From Hansfordia pulvinata (lineage: Eukaryota > Ascomycota > Sordariomycetes > Xylariales): DNA of 64,000 bases. The notes below the pieces were generated by a model. That model made no database searches and had not been told where the DNA came from. It was given only the letters and a program-made list of their open reading frames with translations. Of this stretch, positions 48,131 to 58,114 are shown piece after piece. A program made the position numbers and the translations under genes. The stretch lies in assembly GCA_006538405.1 (NCBI GenBank), contig BJKQ01000012.1, forward strand, positions 1,275,001 through 1,339,000, written 5' to 3'. The first letter of the stretch is position 1. Each line of letters starts with the position of its first letter.

Positions 48131-48345
48131 TGACAGCTTCGATTTCTAGGCTCTCGGGATTGGGGGCCGGCGACTGTTGTCAGGGCCGAGAGATGCGCCC
48201 TTGGCAGCTTCGATTTCTAGAGACACATTTGCGACTGCTTTCGGGACTGAAGGCCGGCGACTGTTGTCGGGGCCGAGGGATGCGCCCTTGACAGCTTTCG
48301 ATTTCCAGAGACATTTGCAATTGCTTTCGGGATTGGGGGACACGG
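48100..48345 (+). repeat. 87-bp tandem repeat, followed by repeat T copy 3
   Basis: GCCGGCGACTGTTGTC recurs at 48166 and 48253 (period 87), each followed by GATGCGCCCTTG and TTCGATTTC. The 3' end merges into repeat T. Confidence 0.8.
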
Positions 48346-48500
48346 CGTTTTGTTTTCTTGATCGCAAAAGACCCATGTGTCACTGCATCAACCTCGCGAT
48401 GATTTCAGTTTAACAGATTGCCACTCATTGATATTGATAGGTAGCTAGCTCATCCAAGAGTCTACCCAACTTGTCGCTGGTGCCTAAGTGACATAGAGAT
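48346..48500 (+). repeat. Dispersed repeat T, copy 3
   Basis: GATCGCAAAAGACCCATGTG TCACT and CAGATTGCCACTCATTGATA correspond to 43221-43310. Confidence 0.7.
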
Positions 48501-48949
48501 CATGGCTGGATGTGATGAATAGCGGGTCGAGATATCTGGGGAAGGGTTGAAATGGAATTGCGAGGGGTAAAACCCTGGGATGCTTACCTATACAACCACC
48601 CGTTCCCACCCATTCCGAGTTCACTCTCCCTCCCATCATTTTTCATCGCCAGATTTCATTCTGTGCGCATTCCCGGCACCGACTCCGACGAGGAGGACTG
48701 ATGGGCGCACCGCCCCGCCTCGACAATAGAGCCAAAGAGAGGCTCCGTACGCCCGTGTTCGCGACCGGCGCACCGCCCCGCCTCAACAGCAGAACCAGAG
48801 AGAGGCTCGATTCTCTCGTGCTTGTGACGAGCGATCTGTTTCGCCTGAACCGCGCGACGCCGGTTCATGCGTGTCCGCTCACCGCTGCCAGACCGACGAC
48901 GCGACCGCTCGCCTGGTGGCCATCCTGTTAGCAATTACTACTACATCGG
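48501..48949. repeat. Island segment with a 63-bp two-copy tandem repeat (48703-48830)
   Basis: GGCGCACCGCCCCGCCTC recurs 63 bp apart (GCGCAC at 48705 and 48768), each followed by AGAGAGGCTC. Just before it is GACTCCGACGAGGAGGACTG (48680-48699), which returns at 49742-49762 and 50107-50126. Confidence 0.75.
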
Positions 48950-49133
48950 CTCATAAGCGTTGATCTCGACAGTCGCGCGGAGGTTAAAAGGTTATGGAGC
49001 GATGGAGTTTGGTAAAGGCACGCTCACGAGTCACGACATGTGCCGATAACGACGATGAACTTGGAGGTGATCGGTCCTGGCTCCACATGCGCATGGGATG
49101 TACCGACGACTGCTATCGGGGCCGAGAGATGTG
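48950..49133 (+). repeat. Direct repeat D, copy 2
   Basis: It begins TCATAAGCGTTGATCTCGAC and ends GGCCGAGAGATGTGCC. About 1 kb downstream of copy 1, in the same orientation. Confidence 0.85.
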
Positions 49134-49160
49134 CCCCCCCCCCATCGTTTATATACATTG

Positions 49161-49276
49161 TCCCATCTCGTTTGGCCACCTACGTTGTCCCATCTCGTCT
49201 GGCCACCTACATTATCCCATCTCGTCTGGCCACCTACATCGTCCTTTCTCGTCTAGCCACCTACATTATTCCATCG
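49161..49276 (+). repeat. 27-bp tandem repeat (4.3 units)
   Basis: Units TCCCATCTCGTCTGGCCACC TACATTA start at 49161, 49188, 49215 and 49242, with a partial unit at 49269. In one frame they encode a nine-residue PSRLATYIV-like repeat. Confidence 0.92.
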
Positions 49277-49860
49277 TTTTTCCCCATGTCGCGATCTTCC
49301 AGATCCGCCTGGGCGCGTCCCGCCTGTCGTCCCACCCCCAACTGGGAGGTTGACGAAGTCCCTGACGAGATGAGAGAAGTACCCCAGCAGCGCAACCCTC
49401 CCTGGCGCAGGATCACCGGAGATGGCTCGGAGATGGACCCGAACGACATCTTCTCCGTGTGAAGGGCCCCTGCTGGACATCAGCATTTCTTTTCTCTCGG
49501 CTGGGAAGCGCAACAACTCCCTCCCGGCTTCTCGCATTCAGTCGGTCCTTTATCCACTTCGTCGTCGTGGAGGCTACTCGAATGATGGAAGAGACCGGGG
49601 GGCTTCAGGGTCGCTCGCAGACAGCCAGCACGAACGAGCACGACGTCAAGCGCCACTGACCTGATTATCGACTCCGAGAGGGGTTGGTCCCGGCCGGTCC
49701 CGACACGGACTCGGACGACGAGGACTGAGGCCGGCTCCGACACGGACTCGGACGAGGAGGACTGCGGCGAGGTCGCCACTTTATCTCCCGCCGCCGCCGC
49801 CACCATCACCATGGCGCCCGCTCTCGGCCCCATCGAAGTCAAGAACAGCTGGGTCATCGG
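49277..49860. other. Island sequence without supported gene
   Basis: Short open frames only. Two acidic-peptide-like DNA motifs (GACACGGACTCGGACGA) lie at about 49707 and 49739. Confidence 0.5.
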
Positions 49861-50085
49861 GGACATCGAGGTTCAAACAGCTGAGCTGGGCCCTCCTTGG
49901 ATCGCCCTCGGCCCCATCGGGGATGTCAAGGTTTAAACAGCTGAGCTGGGCCCTCCTTAGATCGCCCTTGGCCCCATCGGGGACATCGAGGTTTAAACAG
50001 CTGAGCTAGGCCCTCCTTGGATCGTCCTCGGCCTTATCAGGGATGCCAAGGTTTAAACAGCTGAGCTGGGTCCTCCTGGACCACC
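49861..50085 (+). repeat. 60-bp tandem repeat (3.8 units) with CAA-to-TAA changes
   Basis: Units start near 49861, 49921, 49981 and 50041. The core is AAACAGCTGAGCTGGGCCCT followed by CCTTGGATCG. Unit 1 reads GGTTCAAACAG; units 2-4 read GGTTTAAACAG, which turns a Gln codon into a stop in the 20-codon frame (unit 1: VQTAELGPPWIALGPIGD). Confidence 0.92.
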
Positions 50086-50149
50086 ACCTGGCCGGCCCCG
50101 ACACCGACTCCGACGAGGAGGACTGCGGCGAGGTCGCCACCTTCTGGGC

Positions 50150-50345
50150 GAGGATGGTAAATAATAAGTCGAGTTGCCTAGCGAGGGAATAAGGGCGAGG
50201 GCGGTAAATGGCAGGTCAGGGTGCCTGGCGAGGGGATAGGATCGAGGGGGCAGATAGCAGGTCAAGGTGCTTAGCAAGGGATAAGAGGTGAGGGTGGCAG
50301 TGGTGATGTTAGCGGCAGTAGTGGTCGTGATAGTGGTGGTCACTT
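50150..50345. repeat. Second locus of the 47-48-bp minisatellite
   Basis: GTTGCCTAGCGAGGGAATA (50173), GGTGCCTGGCGAGGGGATA (50221) and GGTGCTTAGCAAGGGATA (50267) match the 36.3-36.7 kb array. Confidence 0.8.
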
Positions 50346-50487
50346 AAACATGGAAGACGCCGTGGATAAAGAGGCGGGGCGCAACCCAGCTCCACGGCAT
50401 AGTGGTGTGGCTCGAAGAGTGTGACCGTCCTTATAACTTAAGGCACTGCTTTCTATATTCGACGAACACTAAGCAGGCGTTACAGCA

Positions 50488-50680
50488 CCCACTCGATGTT
50501 TATCCTGCCAAGCCTTAAGGGCCTCGCAGGTCAGTGCGGTTGTCCTGGGTCGTTAGGTTAGCTGTAATCAGGTGTGTGCTAAGATCCAGACATCACTCAC
50601 TCCCTTAGCCTAAGCCGACGCCCTAGGAGCCTCGCGGGCTTTCGGGCCCCGTAAGCCTGCGCGTCTGCATACTTGAAGAC
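50488..50680 (-). repeat. Dispersed repeat E, RIP-altered copy
   Basis: TTAGCCTAAGCCGACGC here against TTGGCCCAGGCCGACGC at 37440-37456: TG to TA and CA to TA. It precedes a segment resembling the GAGGCACGCC-type part of the 51.6 kb copies. Confidence 0.7.
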
Positions 50681-51515
50681 GGGTTAAGTACCTTACCCTA
50701 GGCACATTACCTAAGGTTAGGTAGCGTTCGATAGGCGCCCTGGGACCGGGTCATGATTAATTTACTGTGTCTATCATACTACCTGAGTTATGTAACCTCT
50801 ATGTTTACCATTGAGACTGCCATTTCGAGTAGAAGGGACGACCGTGCAGAGTAGGGTACCTGGGCAGTCTGTTCTAGGGTCAGGCAGACTGGTGAACTCT
50901 CCGTTCCATAACATTAACACCACCACTTATCCATCTATTTTTATACATCTAGACTACATGCATAACTTTAATAAACTCCCGCTCAGTGAACTCAGCAAAT
51001 CTACCATCACCCGTGGCTTTTAGACTATGCCTTGCCATTTCTGCCCTGCGCCATCTCTACCCTGAGCCATCTCCATAAATTTACCAAATTTACCACCACT
51101 TTCATCATTTTCTGCTATTTATCCTTCTTTTCTTAGATATTCAACCCACCTATCCACGGGGATCGACAGGAAGGTTGCTGGCTTTGATGATGACCTGAAC
51201 CGATACCACTCTTAAGACGAAGAAGAAGCTCGTTCGATAACTGAGCCAGGAAGACCTGTTTATATACGGATCCATTATCGCGCAATGGCATCACGTTTTT
51301 ACTTAAAGTCTTATAAAGCCATAGCAAGGCGATAACCCTGGTTTGTAAACCGGTGCGGTTGAAAGCCAAGCTGGCCCGCCCAACAGTTCGAGCATCGGAC
51401 AGGTGGAGGATGCCGGAGATCTGCCAAACATGCACGACACCTCTGGGCTTTTTAAGGAGTAGCTCTCACGAGGCTTGGCTCAGTCCCAGCATCATCAGAG
51501 CCAGCCTTACAACAC
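50681..51515. other. Island sequence without supported gene
   Basis: AT-rich, with short open frames. No recognisable protein. Confidence 0.5.
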
Positions 51516-51900
51516 TCCGTCATGCCTCCTCGAGCCCAAAGGTAAGCCTCCGCCCGCAACCCATCGCTCCGCTGACTACCGCTGACCTGGCATCGCAGGA
51601 CAATCGAAAGGTCTTCCAATCCCGGCCTTCGCAGTCAGGGCTACATACGCGCCAGCCTGCGAGGCACGCCAGCCCGCGAGGCACGCCAGCCCGCGAGGCA
51701 CCTCGAGCGTCGGCCTGGGCCAAGGGAGTGAGTGCACGACGTCTGGACCCTGACACCAGCTGACTACCGCTAACCTGGCATCGCAGGACAACCGCAAGGT
51801 CTTTCAAGCCCCGCTTACGCAGGCAGAGCTGCGGGCGCGACCTGACGCCCAGGGAATTTAAGCCGCCCACTCCGGGTCGGAGGACGAGATGTGTCGGAGG
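51516..51900 (+). repeat. Dispersed repeat E, two tandem exon-like units
   Basis: GACTACCGCTGACCTGGCAT CGCAG followed by GACAAT/CCGNAAGGTCTT occurs at about 51576-51620 and again at about 51762-51805. An intron-like GTAAGC (51541) to CATCGCAG (51599) precedes the first. The unit ends with CCCAGGGAATTTAAGCCGCC, a variant of which is at 53,500. A 17-bp GAGGCACGCCAGCCCGC repeat lies inside (51660-51700). Confidence 0.7.
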
Positions 51901-52287
51901 GGACTAATGCTAAGATGGTCGAGAGGCATCGACTAATGTATCGGATGCGCTTAGTGAGGGGCGACAAGGCCTCAGGGCCTCCGGCGGACTGCACTACTGC
52001 ACCGGTCGGTGCGATAAGGATATACAGGCAGTTCTGGTCTGTGATCATGCAGACTAGGAGGAATTTATAAGTGTTTACCGCACCCATGGCGGAATTATTT
52101 AAGGACAGCCTGTGCTTCAACAGATCACCTATTCCCAAGCCTCACATGGTGGCGAGGCGGTCAAAATTGCCTACGATGCCGTTAAGGCGAAGGCGACATT
52201 GGCATCCCTTAAATGCTCTTCTTCGTTCTACCGAACAAGAACCAGCTTGTGTACCGACGCATGAAGAAGAGCGTGGAGCGAGATCTA
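51901..52287. other. Island sequence without supported gene
   Basis: A 76-codon open frame from 52071 has no recognisable features. Nothing else is seen. Confidence 0.45.
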
Positions 52288-52401
52288 AATGGCCCACCTG
52301 AATGCCTTCTCCTAAAAATTAAGCAGAGAAGATCCAGAGAGAAAGAGCAAGAACCAGAAGAACGAGCGGCAAAAATCGAAAAGGCATTCAGGTGGGCCAT
52401 T
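52288..52401. repeat. Perfect 21-bp inverted repeat with 72-bp loop
   Basis: The left arm 52288-52308 begins AATGGCCCACCTGAATGCC; the right arm 52381-52401 is its exact reverse complement. The loop is purine-rich (AGAGAAAGAGCAAGAACC...). Confidence 0.93.
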
Positions 52402-52429
52402 CGGACCGCGTTACCGTAAACGAATATTC

Positions 52430-52510
52430 GCCAGTTGGTCAGAGGAACCGTGTTGGGCCAGTTGGTCAGAGGAACCGTGTTTGGCCAGTTGGTCAGAGGA
52501 ACCGTGTTGG
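52430..52510 (+). repeat. 27-bp tandem repeat (3 units)
   Basis: GCCAGTTGGTCAGAGGAACC GTGTTGG occurs three times with one base change. In the +1 frame it encodes a nine-residue VGQRNRVGP repeat. Confidence 0.95.
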
Positions 52511-52649
52511 GCCTGATGAACTTCTTGCCTCTGAGGTCGCACCTGCCCCCAGTCCCCAAGCAGACCGGCAGAATAATATGCCTGGGACTGAAGCACACCG
52601 CCCTTCGCGTACCCAGAAATGCCCCGTCGAGTCTTTGCCCTCGGTTTCC

Positions 52650-52993
52650 CTCCTCCCTACCTCTTATAACCTACCTCACCATCATCTCAAGTTGTTCCTC
52701 TCCATCACGCCCGCATCCACTCCGCGCCGCTCCATTCTCTGCCATCTGATTCGGCTCCATCGCTCGCCCTCTTCCAGGTGTATAATAAGGCGGTCACGAT
52801 ACCGCCGTCCACCCTATCCTGCCCACGTTTATTACCTGTCTTTATCGGTCCTGTAAAAGGACAGTAAAGCGCTATAATAGGCCGCTCCATGCCGATGCCG
52901 CCATGGCGCTTGCTAGACCACGACCCTAGCAACTTGACCATGATGCCGGACTATATGTATGTCCGCTGGACCACGGCCGACCTGCGCGACTAC
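52650..52993 (-). repeat. Dispersed repeat V, copy B (less altered)
   Basis: Inverted relative to 37.92-38.26 kb. On the plus strand 52889-53037 is open (MPMPPWRLLDHDPSNLTMMP, then YMYVRWTTADLRDYYYYRF), suggesting a coding origin, but I do not recognise the protein. Confidence 0.8.
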
Positions 52994-53329
52994 TATTACT
53001 ACCGCTTCCAAACTCGCTTCCAAATTCGATGTGTACCTCCACTCACATTATTATGATCGCAAAGGTCGGGGTGTGGCCTAGGTACCTATGTTCACCATTG
53101 AAACACCAGGTCCCGTCTGCCCCCCATGTTTGTTGTCTCTGCCATCTCTTACTCAAGGCCAAGTCGCGCGCATGGCTGGACCATCTCCAACGTCGACGTC
53201 CTCTGCCATACCCCCATCCCACCGAGTGGCCTCTAACATCGGCTCCGAGCCCACGTCCTCGCCTTCGAAGCTGCATTCACTTAGGCGGTTAGCACGACCG
53301 TGATTAAGAGTAAGCAAGCAGTTCTAAGT

Positions 53330-53590
53330 GTAATGTGCTCGCTGTAGACGACAGGGCCGCCGATCTGGTGTCGCATCGATTCGTCCGAGTCACCGAGGCA
53401 GGGCCGGATAAGTTTAACGTGAGCTTTAAGCTCGACCTCTTAGTGTGACATGTCGCCAACAAGCACGGCATTGGGCCGACGGGATGGACGCGACCCGACT
53501 CCCAGGGCGTACAGGCCGCCCACACGGGGTAGGAGGACGAGAAAAACTCGATAAGTTACAGGAATCAATAACAAATCAAAGCGATTGAGA
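53330..53590 (-). repeat. Fragment of the 'MSHEE' repeated gene, copy 4, joined to an E-like segment
   Basis: The minus strand of 53375-53470 reads GDMSH, a stop, EVELK and LIRPCLGDSDES, matching copies 1 and 2. 53480-53545 (CCGACTCCCAGGGCGTACAG) resembles the 3' end of repeat E at 51840-51895. This marks the right edge of the island. Confidence 0.65.
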
Positions 53591-53754
53591 AGAAGGCTTA
53601 CAATAAGCAAACGTTGAGACATCGCTGATTATTTCTTGCTGCTTCCGTTGATAGACTTAGCATGGCAAGGCCCGCCAGTAGGCTCCCTACTCCCCTGGAC
53701 ACACCCCCACAGGCATAAACGCGCGCCGACAAGGCCGACATGTCGGCCAGTCCC

Positions 53755-55857
53755 TCAATCAAACACCTCATCGTCGCCGTCCCAGTCGCTTTCCGACTCG
53801 TCCGGCTCGTCCAAAAAGTCCTCCATGGAGTAAATCCTCTCCGTCGTCTTTTGGTTGTCCACCTCGACGTCCACCACATCGCACATGCCGTGGACAAAGT
53901 CCTTCTTCTTCTTCTTCATGGGCTGCCGCCGCGGCGCGGCGCCGGGACGCTGCGCTGACGTCACACGGTTGCGCACCGGCAGTTCAAGCGAAAGCTCGTC
54001 CTCGCTGTCTTCGTCATCCGCGTCATGCACCACCTTGGCAGCGGGGTAGTCGTTCATCAGCACAGCCAGGTCTCGCGTCAGCGGGGTGATAGAATCCTGG
54101 CCCCCCGTCTGGCTCGATGACGGCTGGGTGTCGATACGTAGTTGCGAAGCATGGTTGGCACTTGCTGGGCCTGCAGACCGAAGGCTTCGGGGGCCCGGTC
54201 CGTTGCGTGCCTTGTCCATGGCGGCCTGAAGCGACTGAGGGAGCTCGCATCTTCTCTTGAATACCGTCACGAGCTTGTCTTCCCAAGACTTGCGGAAATC
54301 GTTGCGCTCCCGTATCGGAATGTTCAGCTTGGCTCGGAGAACCAGGCTTCGGAGATCCGGCATGTCCGGCGCGCTGTCCACCAGGCTTTGTAGGAAGACG
54401 GCTGCTGGCTCCGAGTCTTCAAACCGCATGTGGGCGATATCAATGGACTGGACAGAACGAGGCCACACTGGCACCACTCCATCTGAAAGTACAGAGTCGT
54501 ACAGCGGCTCTTCGTCGTGGTAGCTCTCCAGCCTGCGGAAGTACTGCAGATTCATTGCAAAATGGGTGAGCTTGGGGCATGAGGTGCCAAGCTCGCCGAG
54601 GAAGTCCATGTTCAACGACAAGCAGTGATTCAGCGTGAGCATCCGCAACGATCCCCCGTGCGACGACAAAAACGTGCGCAGGATATCGGCCGAGACTTTC
54701 CAGCAGCAGATCAGCTCGAGATTCTGCAGGTTCTTGGGGAGATTCAACAGTAGATGGGCGTCCACAATGGTAGAAGCCTCGAGGACAAGATGCTCCAGAC
54801 TGGGAAGCACCTCAACACAGGCTGCCAGCTTCTTCGCCTCCGCCTCGTTCTTCATCACGTTTCCGGGTCTAGAGCTATTCTCATAGGGCGATTGATAGTT
54901 GACAAAGGACACCTTCTTCATGTCTGAGAATACGGGGTTTTGGTGCACCAACTTGAGATTCTCCAGGTCGAAGCTGTCGCCCGCGAGGCGGGAGCTCCAG
55001 TGCCAGCTGCGTAGTTTGAGAGGCTCTCGCTTGACAGTTTCTTCACCGATTCCCACAAAAGCCGGCTCGAAGCATTGGAGCAAATCCGGTGGGTGTTTCT
55101 GCCGAATGTTGCTGTTAAGCTCGCGATAGGGCGGCTGATCAGCGTCGTGGTAGAGCTCCAGGTCCTGCAAGTTGGCGAGATACGGCACTATGTCTTCCAA
55201 GGACAAGTAGCAGCCGGTGTATTTGCGGTGGAAGATGTCCACATTGATGCGCAACGACTTCACCTTGGTCTGATAGTTGATCAATGTTGTGGATGGGGGC
55301 TGTTGGAGGGTCCTCGCCAACAGGGCGAAGGATATCTGGGAAGTGATGGGCGGCGCCTTGTAGAGAGCAGCCATGGCCGGGTAGTAGACGAGTTTACCAA
55401 GCCGGGCCAGCTGAACCAACTTCATCATTGCAAATCGTTGGTCGTCAGGTCGGGTATCGGGGTCTGTCAGCGGCTCAGCTATGGAGTTACATATAGGTTT
55501 CCAGAGCTCATTCGGCAGTTCGGTGGCATCGTAAGTGATTTGCTTTTGCTCGTGTCTCGTGTCTGCATGCTTGGCCCGAGAAGAGCAATCTACTTTCTGG
55601 GAGGCTCCACCAAAGGCCAGGTGGTCGCGCGATTTGGCATCCGAGCCGGCATCCAAACCTTCGTCTGGGGATGAATCGTCGTCTGTATGCTGGGATTTGC
55701 GCTTCTTTCGTCGACCTTGGGTAGTCTTCTGCCGAGCCGATTTGCTAGACTTGGACGGCGCAGTGTTGCGTCGAGGTTTCTTGGAGGCAGACGTGGGGGT
55801 AGGAACAGATGCAGAGGCAGAGGCCTTGCGTTTCTTGTTGGCCGATGCGGCGTTCAT
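53755..55857 (-). CDS. F-box/leucine-rich-repeat-like nuclear protein
   Basis: The single ORF is 700 aa from the Met at 55857 (MNAASANKKRKASASASVPT); an in-frame upstream ATG at 56100 would give 781 aa but adds a sequence without a clear feature. The N-terminus is Lys/Arg/Ser-rich with NLS-like clusters (KKPRR, GRRKKRKS). Residues about 125-165 look like an F-box (TELPNELWKPICNSI). About 200-540 are irregular LRR-type repeats (LQDLELYHDAD, LEHLVLEASTIVDAHLLLN, LQNLELICCWKVSADILRTF, LRMLTLNHCLSLNMDFLGEL). The tail is acidic (DEPDESESDWDGDDEVFD) after a KKKKK run. A substrate-receptor role in an SCF ubiquitin ligase is inference; the F-box is weak. Confidence 0.75.
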   Translation of the reverse strand: MNAASANKKRKASASASVPTPTSASKKPRRNTAPSKSSKSARQKTTQGRRKKRKSQHTDDDSSPDEGLDAGSDAKSRDHLAFGGASQKVDCSSRAKHADTRHEQKQITYDATELPNELWKPICNSIAEPLTDPDTRPDDQRFAMMKLVQLARLGKLVYYPAMAALYKAPPITSQISFALLARTLQQPPSTTLINYQTKVKSLRINVDIFHRKYTGCYLSLEDIVPYLANLQDLELYHDADQPPYRELNSNIRQKHPPDLLQCFEPAFVGIGEETVKREPLKLRSWHWSSRLAGDSFDLENLKLVHQNPVFSDMKKVSFVNYQSPYENSSRPGNVMKNEAEAKKLAACVEVLPSLEHLVLEASTIVDAHLLLNLPKNLQNLELICCWKVSADILRTFLSSHGGSLRMLTLNHCLSLNMDFLGELGTSCPKLTHFAMNLQYFRRLESYHDEEPLYDSVLSDGVVPVWPRSVQSIDIAHMRFEDSEPAAVFLQSLVDSAPDMPDLRSLVLRAKLNIPIRERNDFRKSWEDKLVTVFKRRCELPQSLQAAMDKARNGPGPRSLRSAGPASANHASQLRIDTQPSSSQTGGQDSITPLTRDLAVLMNDYPAAKVVHDADDEDSEDELSLELPVRNRVTSAQRPGAAPRRQPMKKKKKDFVHGMCDVVDVEVDNQKTTERIYSMEDFLDEPDESESDWDGDDEVFD

Positions 55858-56100
55858 GATCCTGGCGCTTGTGGTGTGGCGTGTCGGTTCGGAGCTAGTG
55901 GGGGAGTGGGTGAGGCTATCGTCGGCGTCCGAGTTGGGAAATTGTGGGACGGAGACCGGGTTGTGGCCGTGGCGTGCGGGATAGCGGTCCGAATGTCGCC
56001 GAGGCCGGGAAGGCAACTTGGGAAGCTTGGCTTGACGCACCGGTGGCTTTCGCGAGGCTCGGGAGTCGACGCTGTTGGCCACTCCTAGGACCATGACCAC

Positions 56101-58114
56101 GGCCGTGCTGAGTGGGCGAGATAGTTTAGACGACCCTCAGCAATTGAGGTGGCTGCTCGGACCGGTCTGTCGGTCCTGGCGCCTACTTGCGGGTGTAGGT
56201 GGGTACCCTTTCAGAGGACGGTACCCAGTCGTGGCGATTCAAGACGAGTGTGAGGTGAGGGTGAGAGAGGTGGAGATGGATGCCAGAACATTGGCCGTGC
56301 AGGTAAGTTGCCGTCAGGTACGGGACACCGTGTGACCGATGGGATTGTGTTTACAGAGACTAGCTAGACCGGTCGCTCGAGTCGTGATGGTGACGAGCGC
56401 GCATTGACGGGATTCCGCATTCCTAGAGGGGCATACGAGGCTGGCGCACAGGTCGTCGAGGGAAGAGCTTGCGGGGTGGGCAAGGACCATAGATCGAGGG
56501 AGGAAGTCAAGACGAAGGCTGAGTGAGGAAATCTCGCGCGTGGTCTATATTCTGTAGTGGCAGATGATGAAGGTGGGAATGTGAAGGGGTTGGCTTGTGA
56601 TGCGATGTGCATGTGAAGACGAAGGCGCGCTTGAAGTCGCAGGCCGTTCGGATCCAAGTGGACGATGACGGCAGCGCAGCGGACAAAGCCGCCGGTCCCG
56701 CTGCCCTTATCGATAAGAAAGCCCCACCATTGAGTTGGAAGACGATCTGCGAGGATGTACCGCGTGCCTGCATAAGGTTCGCCCGCAGGCTACAACCGCA
56801 TTGTTGGAGGTACCTGCGCTTGTCGCGTACTCAACTTTCACTGATGAGGCTGACGGCAACCTCTCTTCAATACATGTTGTTTCCGTCGAGAGTGTCGCGG
56901 AAGGAAAATAACGGCTCATCAGGAAACCCACGCCTACTGAGATCAATGGATACCGTACGCCGCGAGACACATGTAGCTGAATGGCTTAGGCGTGGTGTCT
57001 GCTGGCCTATTGCAGGCTTATTAAGTCCATAATCCTCGACAGCGGGGCGTGCATAGGCTTCAAAACCGGTGGTCTTCATAATATCATATCGGCTCTTTAA
57101 TCGCGTGTCCACTATTAGCCACTCATCGAAGCTGGGGACTATGGTATGTTTGTCGGTGCCAAGAACCGGAAGCGTACTATTCTATAATAAGTGGCGGTCC
57201 AAACAACCCGGAAATCCATGGGCTTCCATTCGCTTGCGGGTTAGGGAGGGCCGACTGGCCGGCTTCAATATTGGCATATCCTGATGATCTTCCGAAGTCT
57301 TAGCTGAAAGCCCCTGGCCACCATCATGTGAACAGAGTATGCTGTTTGATGTTTGGTATGATTGAGGCCCAATGGGGGCAACTTCTGATGACTGACTTAG
57401 ATCTACGAATACGAATGTTGGAAGGCGATACCTTTTACGTGCATACACCCCACTCGGATGTGCCGTTCTGCATACTTGCATACATCCTTCTTCTTGCGTC
57501 AGAACCTGGGTACATCAAATGTACCCCAGCAAGGTGCATTCTAATTACGGCGGCGACCGTACGCGCACGGTGCTGGTACGGAGGACCCTGGCACGCGTCT
57601 CACCTGCCGCCGTCACTCGCATCGTTGGCGCGCTTGTCTGTCACGATCGCAGCCTCGCCGCCGTGTCCACCTTCTCGTCGCCTCGCGTGGCCCGTTCGGC
57701 ATCACCACCAAGGACCCCCCCACCCTCCCGCACTCCCTCAGCCCAGCTTTGGGACCCAAAGCCGCAGCCTTGGCATCCTTTCAAGCCCCTCGGCTTTGTC
57801 CTGCCTCGTTGGCGCGCAGGCACCACGCGAGATCCTTCGTTCCTGGGGCCCCGATATCTGTCAACTCACACTTCTTTCTCCGGCGCACCGCCTTTGTCCC
57901 ATTCGCATCTCTGAACATTGCACCGCCGCCATCGCGTCGCATCGCATCGCATCGCAAACTGCCCTGTTCTTCCCCGCGTGCCTGCTCCTCGCTGAACCCT
58001 CATCCCACCGCTGCACTGCGGCGACGGCGCCATCCGTATGATGCTGCCTCGGTGAGGCCAACCCCGCCCGCTGTCTTGCTCATCTGTTACCTCTGCGTCC
58101 TCTGCGCTGGGGCC
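56101..58114. other. 2.0 kb divergent intergenic region between the F-box-like gene and SUZ12
   Basis: No supported gene; open frames are short and antisense to each other. A GCATC pentamer repeat (57937-57957) sits 160 bp before the SUZ12 start in a C/T-rich leader. Confidence 0.6.
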
